Assembly: GCA_965153355.1 (NCBI GenBank)
Contig: OZ231126.1
Location: 75,702,001-75,766,000, forward strand
Direction of reading: 5' to 3'
Source: Flaccisagitta enflata
Lineage: Eukaryota > Chaetognatha > Sagittoidea > Aphragmophora
DNA length: 64,000 nucleotides
The notes below the pieces were generated by a model. That model did not search any database, had not been told where the DNA came from, and worked only from the letters and a program-made list of their open reading frames with translations. Made by a program: the position numbers and the translations under genes. Positions within the stretch are counted from its first letter, which is position 1, and each line of letters opens with the position of its first letter. Shown piece after piece: positions 1 to 11,100 of this stretch.

Positions 1-260
1 ATTAATTCAAAAATTTGCTTCATTTCCACATTGATGCAAAAGAGCAGTTATAACAAAAATCATAGCAATCATCACGGAATAATCAAATAATCTGTCATTG
101 TATTTGTTGTCATCATTGTTGTCGTGAATGTCATTTTCATTATCGTGATCAAATACGTTTTCCACGCTTGATTATTTTCATTTTCTTTGTTTATCATTTC
201 CACCACGTCTTCAATTGCATTGCGACATCCTGGAAGTGTGGTTATCAAAAATACATTACC

Positions 261-478
261 TTTCAGTACGCTACTTTACACCCCGCTTTGTTAGTCCGTC
301 TGTCCGACTGTTTGTCCATCCATCCATCCATCCGTCAGTCTGTCTGTCACATTCGACTTTGAGTATTTGCGGTCTTTGGTCGTCCTGCTCCTGCCCAAAT
401 GATCAAGTGACCTCACATACAGCCCCGGCCCACCCAGACGCGACTAGGGTAGCCGTGTATCCAGCCTTGTTGATATCA
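261..478 (+). mobile_element. Divergent family A element
   Basis: GTACGCTACTTTACACCCCG, GTCC/GTCTG core, CACATTCGACTTTGAGTATT, then CCCCGGCCCACCCAGACGCG and GCCGTGTATCCAGCCTTGTT. Similar divergent copies occur at about 1630-1745, 2140-2310, 25192-25375, 31127-31349, 38880-39060 and 43421-43640. Confidence 0.4.
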
Positions 479-718
479 GACATTCATCCTTCAAACTCGG
501 GGAACTGGAGTAATTTACCTCGCCATGCCACATTAGCTCCTTTATCAATGTTGTTCCTCTTCATCATCGTCGTCGTTCCCCTCCATTGTCGTCGTTGTTC
601 CTCATCATCATCATCGTTGTTCCTCTTTATCATCGTCGTCGTTCCTCTCCATCGTCTTTCAATACACGGCACCCAACATCAATGCGACGTAGCTTCAAGT
701 CCTGGGATCGAAAAAAAT

Positions 719-1035
719 CAGGGGTGTATATAGTTGCACGACCCTCGATTTCTTTCCCCCCCCTGGTCCATTGATTTTCTTCCCCGCAAGGTCAAACTAC
801 ATGTGATTTTCTTCCCCATATACCCCCTATATAGTTATATTTTGGTTTAAATAGTATGAAATAGTGATGTGGTGACTAAATATTACATTTTAGTACTGCC
901 AAAAGTGTAATATCTTCTATATTTTTCTGTTTTTTGTTTTTCTACCATTTGATTTTCTTCCCCATTTCCAAATCCTTTGATTTTATTCCTCCCCTGCCGG
1001 GGGGGGGGGGGAATATGCAACTATATACAGGCCTG
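719..1035. mobile_element. Small element C1 with ends CAGGNNTGTATATA
   Basis: The left end CAGGGGTGTATATAGTTGCA is matched by the inverted right end TGCAACTATATACAGGCCTG. The flanks are A-runs that could be an 8-bp target duplication. The interior includes 'TGATTTTCTTCCCC' and 'TAGTACTGCCAAAAGTG', shared with the copy at 4606-5635. There is no coding capacity. Confidence 0.6.
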
Positions 1036-1082
1036 AAAAAAAATAGATCTTTAATTCTGTGCGCATGGTCCCACCGCGCCGG

Positions 1083-1109
1083 TTCACACGCACACGCACA
1101 CACACACGC

Positions 1110-1181
<72 letters not shown>

Positions 1182-1482
1182 ACGTATGCACGCTTTGATG
1201 CATGCATACTCTTACGCATGCATGCTCTTACGTATGCACACTCATGCACATGTTTACACACGCACATGCTTACGCACGCAAGCGCCAACGCACGCAAGCG
1301 CTTACGCATGTGCTTGCGCACGCACGCGCGCTTACGCTTGCATGCACTTGCAAACACACGCGATTACGCACGCACGCACTTACGCACGCACGCACTTACT
1401 CACGCATGCGCTTACGCACGCACGCGCCTACGCATGCACGCACTTACGCATGCGCTAACGCACACAGGCGCTTACGCTTACG
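1083..1482. repeat. (CA)n then degenerate ACGCATGCACGCACTT array
   Basis: (CA)n to about 1177, then roughly 300 bp of 12-16-bp units alternating GCAC, GCAT and CTTACG. Confidence 0.9.
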
Positions 1483-2478
1483 TCACAAAATCAGGGTCTA
1501 ATACACTATTTGTATTAATTCAAAACGGCTATGTTGCTTGCGTTATTGCCTGAGGTGAGAGCGTGGATGGTAAATTTGGTGATGCTCTTACCTGAACTTC
1601 TTATCCTCAATTCACTTACATACTTTTTAGTCGAGTGCACGCAACTTTATTACGCGCTTTGTCTGTCGGTTATTCGATTCATTGGTCCGTCGGTCCATCT
1701 GTCCGTTGGTCCATCAGTCCGTCTGAAGTCGCTTTGAACTGAGTGTTCGTTAAACTACTACCATTACCTGAACGTTAAAAGCACACAGCTGTGCAACAAG
1801 GCCACATGTAGACGATAAAATTTCTTTGGCTGGGATTGCTGCAAGAACAAAAAAGCATTAGTCATTTGGAAAAAAGTCGAAGAATACCTTCAGCTTTTTG
1901 AAACCTAATGATACTACGCATGAAATTGATAGCTAAGAAAGAACTAATTCTCTTCTTTCAGATGACGCCAAGCAGAATTCTGTGCGATCGATATTTTTGG
2001 GGCTATAATATTTTAAATCTTTTTTTATTTTTTTGCATTTTTCTAATTTTTCCAAAAACGAGGAATCGAGTTAGTTGAAGTCATATGAACTTTGAAATGT
2101 CCCAGGCGATAATTGTGCATCCTGGCAGCACTGTCTCTCTCTCATTTCAACTCTGGACTCTATGAGAGGCTTTGTCCGTCAGTCCATCTATCGGTCTGTT
2201 GATAAATCTATCCGTCAAAGTGGAAAAGTTGAAAACAAACGGTCTAGATGCTTGTGTGTGGGGGCTGGGGTTAGGGTGTGGATGGGGGTTGGATGCCCCT
2301 GTCCACCAGTCCGGCGTCCGCATTTACGACTCTTTTCCTATTAGCCGCCTTTATTGGTACTCATAGCTAAAGACCTCAAGTTTACGTCAACAAATTTTGA
2401 GGAAAAGAGCTTAGCCAACGTAGGAAAAAGACACAAGGCCGAGTGCACAATACTGATGATATTCTTGTTGTGATTATT

Positions 2479-2517
<39 letters not shown>

Positions 2518-2559
2518 CGTTGTTATTGTTGTTTATGTTGTTGTTGTTGTTTACGTTGC

Positions 2560-2638
<79 letters not shown>

Positions 2639-2642
2639 GCTA
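2479..2642. repeat. (TTG)n microsatellite
   Basis: Trinucleotide array with a few TTA interruptions; short TTG runs continue to about 2750. Confidence 0.95.
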
Positions 2643-2956
2643 TTGTTGTTTGCATTACTGTTTGCTTTGTTGTTGTTTGCGTCGTTGTCATTTTCATGGA
2701 TGTTGTTGTTGTAATTGCTGTTTTTGTTTTTGTTTTTGTTGCTGTTGTTTTCTTTTACCTTCCCATTTTGGTTCATTGATCAATCTCCAGCCTTGGAAGA
2801 CGCCGTGGTTCTTATGTGACTAAGTGTTGACGTCTTGAACATTGAAACCGCTTTTGTTCTATGCAGAAAGAAAGCATCTTTGTCCGATTAGTATTTACCC
2901 TTTCTGACAGCGTGTGTAGCAGTATGCATGCATGCGTGTGTGCGTGCGTGCATGGG

Positions 2957-3120
<164 letters not shown>

Positions 3121-3129
3121 TGTTTAAAT

Positions 3130-4250
3130 TATTACACACCTGCCTTCGCCGTGATTGTCCGCGGTAATATGTCGTATATTGCCAAACCAACTTGGTTCTC
3201 CATCGTAGCAATTGAAAAAAAATTAAAAGTGCAGTCTGCAAACGAATATTTTTGACAACATGGAAAGACTGCATTAAGATCTCCGAGAGTTAGTACCTTG
3301 TGTTTCTCTACTAGTTTTTTTCAATGATGATCAAATGGCTGTATTAATTGCGACCTCGTCTAAGCTGAATGTGGTATTGATAAATGTGTCGATGCATTTA
3401 CTTTTCCTTGATTCCAGTACTCGTGCACATAGTCACCAATTGAAACTGACTTCATGGTTGATTAGCGAAGGAGTAAACAATTACCTGGGTACCTTTGAAA
3501 TCCATATGTCTACAGGGCAACATGGATTTGATACTCAAATCACCTGTTTCCTGCACCCTGCCGAAGATGCTGACTACACCCATTAAAAGCCTTTATTAAT
3601 AGAGGTTATTAACACTAGTCACATTTCCAATGTTCCTAAGGGAAGTGGGAGATCAGTATTTTTGTGTGCGTCCCGAGATAGTTAAGGGGGTAATTTTCGC
3701 CCCCCTTAAATACCTTTGTTCAATAGTAGTTAATTATATAATTCATCAATTATCACTATGTCTCCTTAAACGATAGGGACAGATCAGAGTGTGTCACTTT
3801 TATTGATTTTGAAACTACTATGGTAGCGACCATTTTTAGACTAAAGACAAAGTGGTTGAAAATGTCATTCACTCACTAACATGGCATCATCGATCTTTTA
3901 TTGGCATGGATTCATCGGCCAAACAACTTATTCCTCCTTCTTCTCTTGCTCTTCGTCATAATCATCCATGCTCCTTTCCATCATTGGTATACCGCTTTAT
4001 CGTCATTGGTATTCCTCTTCATAATCGTTATTGCTCTCATCGGTATTTCCTCTCCGTCTTTTGCCTTCTCTTCCACCCCTAGCTTATCCACCTTCTCATC
4101 CTTAAAACTCAATTTATCAGATGCCTTCAAAGCGAGCAAAATATTCACCTAAAACCTCATTTTTCATGCGCTCTAGTGAAATTTGCCTAATAGGCGGGTG
4201 CCTTATATGTGGGGCTTTTCAACAAAGGAATTAAGAGAGAAAAATTGGGA
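3130..4250. other. No gene seen
   Basis: AT-rich single-copy-looking DNA. An 83-codon frame at 3335-3586 has no recognisable motif. The end at 4250-4319 is a right-end fragment of an N-family element. Confidence 0.4.
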
Positions 4251-4605
4251 CTTTTCAAATCATGCCTTGATGCGAGGGATGCCTTATTAGCGGGTGCGCT
4301 CTAGTGAATCTCGACTGTACAGCATTTCATTTCTAGTTCATGTATAATTTTTCATGCTTCCATTGTATTGTTCAGTGGCTTGAGGATCAGTGTTTTTTTC
4401 CTGTCTGTCTTTCTTCAACAATTATGCTGTCTCCACCAACCACCATTTCTTTTTCTGTAATTGTAATGACAGGTCTTTACTGTACTTACACAAGGGAAAT
4501 TGTAAGCTAACATCCTTTCTGTTTCTACCTCTCCGCATCGAAAATTCATCAAAACTGAAACAAATTAACAAAAATTCATCAAAACTGAAACAAATAAACA
4601 AATTG

Positions 4606-5635
4606 CAGGGGTGTATAAAATTGAGTCACTTTTGAGTCCCCCCCCCTTCCTTTGATTTTCTTCCCCACGACATGTCACATAGCGTTGCAAAATCTGATTT
4701 TCTTCCCTATAGAGCAATAAACCAGTTTTTTAGGGTTTAAACAGTGTTTACTCGTGTTTTTCTAGTCAAGTTTTAGGATTTGGTACTGCCAAAAGTTATA
4801 TTTTCCCCATATTTTCTTTTTTTCTTTTTTTCGGGCAGCGGCCCCAAAGGGGACAAAGTCCTGTAGAACAGGACAAATCTGTCCATCCATCCATCCGTAC
4901 GTACGTACATCCATCCCCCCATCCTCAGGGCTCCTTTTGGGCCTATTCTGACCCAAATTCTGCAACATAGCCCAAATCCAAGCAATATTGCCCAAATCTA
5001 AGCCAAATGGCCTAATTCCAAGCAAAATGGTCCAAATCTAGCCAGAAAACCCCAATTCTAGCCTGAGGTCTATCATTTTGGCCTCTTAGACCTACATTAT
5101 GGCCTCCGATATCTAGATTCTGACCAGATTTGGGCCATTTTGCTTAGGTTTGGCCCATTATGCCAGGATTTGGGCTATTTTTCTCAGATTTGGGCCATAT
5201 TGCTTGGATTTGGACTATTTGCCAGAACGTACGGATGGACGGACGGATGGACGGACGGACGGACGGACAGACAGACGGACGGACGGACGGACGGACGGAC
5301 GGACAGACAGACAGACAGACAGACGGACGGACGGACGGACGGACGGACGGACGGACGGACGGACGGACGGACAGACGGACGGACGGACGGACGGACGGAC
5401 AGACGGACAGACAAACAGATTCCCCGTGTTCTACACAACTTTGTCCCCTTTGTGGCCGCTGCCATGCTCCTCCTCAACTTAAATCACAAACTACTCAAGT
5501 AGGGCACGGGTATCGCTGACCATTTACTACCTTTGGGCTGCTAATCCCCCTTCCTTTCCCTTCCCCATCTCCAAACCCTTTGTTTCCCCCCCCCCCCCGC
5601 CCCGTGGCAGAAAAACTCAATTATATACAGACCTG
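4606..5635. mobile_element. Element C2, same family as C1, interrupted by a B element
   Basis: Its ends (CAGGGGTGTATAAAATTGAG and CTCAATTATATACAGACCTG) and interior match C1 at 719-1035. About 700 bp of unrelated sequence, carrying two inverted GC-rich arms, splits it near 4835-5525. Confidence 0.6.
4835..5525. mobile_element. Composite element B1 (GC-rich hairpin arms around GGAC array)
   Basis: The left arm has GGGCAGCGGCCCCAAAGGGG and TCCTGTAGAACAGG. The right arm, inverted, has a degraded GTTCTACACAACTTTGTCCC, a GGCCGCTG core and GGGTATCGCTGACC. Between them lie a degenerate 'CCCAAATCTAGC' array and a (GGAC)n array at 5228-5410. Confidence 0.5.
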
Positions 5636-5639
5636 CTGG

Positions 5640-7005
5640 ATTGCCATGTATCCGTCCATGTTTTATATCTATTTACAAGTGGAAAAAGCCTCAAAAATAT
5701 AAAGATCAAACACCGGAAAATATCTATTTCACTCTACTTCGAGATACCACTGTAGCACCCTTCCTGAATGAAAATGCTCAAAATTCATGGTCCTCTGAAA
5801 GGTAATTGATTGTTTTGTTTCTAATGTGACCAATCCCATTTATCTATATCTATCTGCTAAACAGAAACAGCTTGACAGAGTGAGATTGGTCAAGCATCCG
5901 AAAAAACGATTTTTACTGTACTTATCGAGATCACTGTAGGGTCATTATTGAAGAAAAGTGGACAAAATTTATGAGCTCCTGAAACCCTTTTTTATGTTCT
6001 TTCAAATGAGACCGGCTAAAAATACTTTCTCCCAACGGTGTAAAAGATATAAGCCTTCAAAGTTGAATAGTCAAGACCCCAAAATCTTCAACAACCACCA
6101 CAACTGTAATTTGGCATTTTTTAACCAAATTCCTACTTACTTTTGATTTTTTGGCTAAAATCAAGTTACAACATAATTTGAAAATTGATATTTAAACCTT
6201 TCATCATTTTTTACAACCAGCTCCATCAGGACCTGAATTTTGGCCATTTTGCCCCCCCCCCCCTTGATGACCCCCCCCCCCTTGGTGACCCCCAATGTGG
6301 CACCCCCACCCCACCACTCACCCCATTACCTACCTACGTGTTTTTGCTAACTAATGGGCCCACATATCATATTGGGACGCTATATTATGGTCTTTTTTAA
6401 AGATTTTCAAAAAAGTGGGTTGTTTATTTGAGGCCTTTTTGGCCAACTTTGGGGTCACCGACTTAACTCTGGGCCACCCGAGGGTCGCCCCCAAGGTTTT
6501 TTTTCTCGCTATACTACCCCAAACCCGTGCCTAAACTTTTGGCAGAGGCTTTTCTTGGCCTGGGGCCCGATTTGGTACACTTCAGCGTCAACCCCGTCAG
6601 TTACGCCAGCAGCGGTGGAAGGACATCCGCCGTCGTTGCAATCGCTGCATCCGCCGCCGTCACCACCAGGTGCTGCAGCGTCAACAATTTCGCCGGCAGC
6701 ATCGCCGTTTTCCTCGTCATCAGCGTCTCCATCCGCAGGCACCGCCACGGCCACCGCGAAGCATGGCATTGGCAGTTGGACATCTGCGGCTGCGCAGAAT
6801 GTCATAGCCGACGCATCTCAAAGTGGAAATCGACAAACAATTGATGTAACGAATTGCCATTTTGAACAAAACACTATTCCAAAATCGTGGTTTTTCGACG
6901 GCCCTGATGATCAACTAATCAACAAACAAATTAATCAATCATGATTCCTAATTCCAGTCATCGCCACAACAACGCGAACACTATCAAAAAACACCGACAC
7001 TCAAT
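5640..7005. other. No certain gene; GC-rich patch at 6500-6850
   Basis: AT-rich DNA with C-runs at 6250-6310, then the doubtful frame described at 6509-6805. Confidence 0.4.
6509..6805 (-). CDS. GC-rich open frame, doubtful
   Basis: A locally GC-rich patch in AT-rich DNA has a 98-codon minus-strand frame rich in Ala, Asp and Gly, including DGDADDEENGDAAGEIVDAA and GGCSDCNDGGC. Codons tend toward the purine-N-pyrimidine pattern of real genes in this frame. Other frames are also open, and no splice partner or family is recognised. It lies downstream of the vWA-ZP gene on the same strand. It may be an exon, a processed fragment or chance. Confidence 0.2.
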   Translation of the reverse strand: MTFCAAADVQLPMPCFAVAVAVPADGDADDEENGDAAGEIVDAAAPGGDGGGCSDCNDGGCPSTAAGVTDGVDAEVYQIGPQAKKSLCQKFRHGFGVV

Positions 7006-7009
7006 CAAT

Positions 7010-7054
7010 CAACCAACTAATATATCAATCAATAAATCAATCAATCAATCAATC

Positions 7055-7093
<39 letters not shown>

Positions 7094-7132
7094 TAATCAA
7101 TCAATCATTCAATCAATCAATCAATCAATCAA
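7010..7132. repeat. (AATC)n microsatellite
   Basis: Tetranucleotide array with a few changes. Confidence 0.95.
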
Positions 7133-7763
7133 TCTGAATTTGATAAACTGATAAACTAAGCATTCGAATAATTGATGAGTTTGATGAGTAGGTAATTTTA
7201 TTCCATCAATCAATCTACCCAAAAGGTTTCCGTTTCTTATCCTTGCCCTTGGTTTGGGGATAAAGTCTAGTCAAGAGTACCTTATGTCAAGTTTTCCGAC
7301 TAGACACATTTCCCTACATATCCGTTGTGAAACAGTCACTTTACACCATGCATTTAAGATTCAAACAGAAGCATTTGTTTTATTTTCTTTCAACTCTTCT
7401 CGGAATGAACCAAAGTACAAATAATACATGAAGTAATGATGTTGCAAAACAATGGGCAGTGAATATAGCTTATCTATGATTGTGTTGTAGCAACCTTGAA
7501 ACACACAAGGTTTGGATTCATATACTGAAGCATTTTTGTTTCTTTTTTTTTTAGTAGCAGAAAATTCACTTTTTTCACAGAATACTAATTCAAAATTAGA
7601 TATCAGTACTATTTCCTGTGTTCTCTCCCACATCCAATAAGCCTCCTTCCCTCTCTCCCCCTTTTCGAAATCCACTCGCACCTCCCTCTCCCTTTCCCCC
7701 CCCCCTGCCCACCAATTTTCACCCTTCCCCTCTCCCTCGCTCGCCATTTATCATGATTCTCGT

Positions 7764-7928
7764 CTAAAATCTGGTTCTAAATCCTCTGCTTGCTCTTTTC
7801 ATGTTGAGCATCATGTCTGAGAGCTTCTTGCCAACGGCTTTGAGACGAGCCATTCTGCTGACTGCATCCACAGTCGTCTTTTCATCTTGTTTGTTGTCAC
7901 CCACCAACAGAGGGCCAACCGTAAGACT
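7764..7928 (-). CDS. vWA-ZP gene exon 11 (C-terminal tail)
   Basis: The acceptor GTTGCAG is followed by SLTVGPLLVGDNKQDEKTTV and a basic end, GFRTRF, then TAG at 7766-7764. There is no transmembrane-length hydrophobic segment and no clear GPI signal. A GATAAA variant lies just downstream as a weak polyadenylation candidate. Confidence 0.85.
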   Translation of the reverse strand, partial: SLTVGPLLVGDNKQDEKTTVDAVSRMARLKAVGKKLSDMMLNMKRASRGFRTRF

Positions 7929-8062
7929 CTGCAACAAAAAAAGAACACGATTAAGATTAGAGTCTGTTGTCACCCACCAACTTGGTTGTGCAATCACTGT
8001 CCGTATCTATCTGTTAGTCGGTCTTATTGACTCTCTCTGTCTCTGTCTCTTTCTCTTTCTCT

Positions 8063-8128
<66 letters not shown>

Positions 8129-11100
8129 TTACCCTTGTTGAGATGTACGATCCATCAGAGACGGACCGACGAGCCCTCTTGGTCTCGATGCATCCTTGAG
8201 AGCATCTAGAGTTGGGGTCTCCAGCAGCGCAGATCAACAGATCGCAGTGAACGTACACTTTACATGAGCCAACGTCCTTGAATCTAAAACAAACCGAAAA
8301 AAAAAGAGCCCACCGATACTATTTAATATCTATTCATTAACAAAACAATATATATCGGAGAGGAACGATTTTTCCTGAGGCTGAAACGGGTAGCAAGGAT
8401 TTGTTTTTGTCAATCACTTTTGATTCCAGTCTACATATCATTAACCTCTTGGTCCTTGACGCGCTCACTCATGCCACTTAATTCCGGGCTTTCTTCTTTA
8501 AGTCGCTTGTAACGCAACTCAACACCCAGTTTTGTCAGTCCGTCCGTCCATTGGCTTGTTGGTCCGTCACACATTCCTGCTTTTACGGTCCGTGCCCACC
8601 CACGACTGGGGTAGACGTGTAGCCGGCCTTGTTTCTTTAGTTAGCATTTTTCCTTCATTCGTGCAGTCCATTCATTCATTCATTCATTCATTCATTCATT
8701 CAGCCGTTCATTCATTCATTCATCCATTCATTCACTTTTTTCACTCACCTGAAAGCATCGAAAGAGAATCTGGAGTGGACCGGTGTTGTTTCCGGTTCCC
8801 TTTTGAGAGACGTTTCAGCATCACATCCGTTGACAATGAGCATTTTGGCGATTGGGCCTTGAGGATCGGCTCCGTCAGTGGCCCAGCATTTCAATGGGAA
8901 CAGAGCCAACTCGTCGTGAGTTGGCATAGAGGCCTGGGAGAAATGATTTCTGAATGAATGTGTTTATGATTGAACAAATGTGTGAATGAATGATTGTTTG
9001 AATTAATGTGTGAATGAATATGTGAATGAATGAATGAATGAATGAATGAATGAATGAAAAGAAAGGAATTAAGTTCGCCCATGACTATGACAAAAAAATC
9101 AATCCCATTGAAAACCTGAACGTAGACTCTCTCTTTGAGTTTGAAAATGGAGGGACTGGGAAGCAGTTCTTGATAAGCGGCGTCGAAGATTTCCAACTTC
9201 ATCGGGATTTTGCCGTCGTTTGTGACGTTTCTGACGCGACGATTCGTGTCGAACATCACAGTCTTCAGTTGAGCGCGAGGGTATTTGCACTTTAAACGCC
9301 ATTCCGTCTCATCGCGAACAACTGCAGGGGTCGTTTTTGGTGGGTAATATCGCAGTGAGACGGTTACATGGAAGTTTTGTTGGAAGAAATGGAAAAAGAA
9401 AATGAAATGAGGATCACAATTTCATGCAATGCAAACCCGATGGTGGTTCAGTTAAGAAATAATACAGTCTGAATATGGAATGAAATATGAACGTGGCAAT
9501 GATGGGTGAGAGAAAAGACTATTGTTAAAGAAATAGTAAAGAATGTGGTAGAAATAAGATGAAAAATAAGGCAAGAAATTAAGCTGTTGACTGATAAAAA
9601 AAAAAATGTTGTTATGATGGTGAGAAAAAAGTCATTTAATTAGATTAGATTTCGTATCTGCAGAAAGAAGAGAAAGTGAATGTTATGAGAAAGTACAAGG
9701 ATTGGTGAAAAATAGAATGAAAGGATGCCAAATAATCGTTTTGAATTTGTTTTTAGTCGCTGCCTAAGCGACTCTTTCAGAGAATTTGTCCCTTGGTCTG
9801 TCTGTCTGTCTGAATGTCTGGATGTCTGGATGTCCGTCACGAGAAAATTTTGATGACGCGAAATCGACTGAAAAACGGATTTTTGACCATCACAGCCCCC
9901 GCCCACTCATATACTGCCCCTGCCCACTCGCATTACTGCTCCTGCCCACCAAAAGCGACTACGGATTGGCCGTGTATCCGGCCGTGTTGATGAGAATGAA
10001 AGAGATGAGAAACTGCAGATAAGCAAATGAAAAGCGAATAATCCCATTAATTGTGTTATGTTTAGAATATATTAAAGAATTAAATTCCCGGGTACCTTCA
10101 TTGCATTCTTTTCAGAATCAGAATGCAAGTACTTGTCGTTCTAATTATGGTTACTACGGGTAGATGGATTCTACCTGTGACAGCTTCATCCATTAAAAAT
10201 GGCAGAACATGGTTTAAGAAACGGATGAAATGATGTGAACAACACCTAACAAGAACCTTTCCCATCAGAACACGTGCAACAATAGATAGTGATTGTCCAT
10301 CCCAGAAACCATCACTTTACCAGGTTGTTCCAATTTAGCATCAAGCATAAGAGACATACTCAATACATCACACACCAATATACTTTATATGACCAGTTGA
10401 TCACAATACATGAATTTTCTCTCGACATTACTTGAAGAGGACCCATGTTGTAGATAGTAAAACAAGGCCAACACCAATAAGTCGCGTGCGAGATAAAGAT
10501 AACTGAATTGACATGACTCCTTGTTGTATCACTTTATCGACTTAAACCAGACTTAAACCAGACTTAAACCAGACTTAAACCAGACTTAAACCAGACTTAA
10601 ACCTGACTTAAACCAGACTTAAACCAGACTTAAACCAGACTTAAACCAGACTTCAGCCAGACTTAAACCAGACTTAAACTAGACTTGAACCAGACTTAAA
10701 CCAGACTTAAAACAGACTTAAAACAGACTTATAACCAGACTTAAGCCAGACTTAGACCAGACTCAAACAAGACTCAAACCAGACTCAAACCAGACTCAAA
10801 CCAGACTCAAACCAGACTTAAACCAGACTTCAACCAGACTTAAACCAGACTTAAACCAGACTCAAACCAGACTTAAACCAGACTTAAACCAGACTAAAAC
10901 CAGTCTAAAACCAGACTAAAACCAGACTAAAACCAGACCTTAACCAAACCTCAACCAGACTTAAACCAGACTTCAACCAGACTTAAACCAGACTTAAACC
11001 AGATCTCCACCAGACTTACAACGACGTAAAATGGCAAAAAAAGCTAAGCGTTACGGACTTGGAATGACTTACAGTGACTCAGAGTGACTTAGAGTGACTC

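Noticed and set aside
3335-3586. 83-codon plus-strand frame
   Set aside because: No motif, start context or neighbour supports it.
5140-5519. Asp-Gly-Arg-Thr repeat frames
   Set aside because: (GGAC)n tetranucleotide in element B1; open in every frame.
8532-9295. Plus-strand frames across 8.5-9.3 kb
   Set aside because: Antisense shadows of ZP exons 8 and 9 plus (ATTC)n translation.
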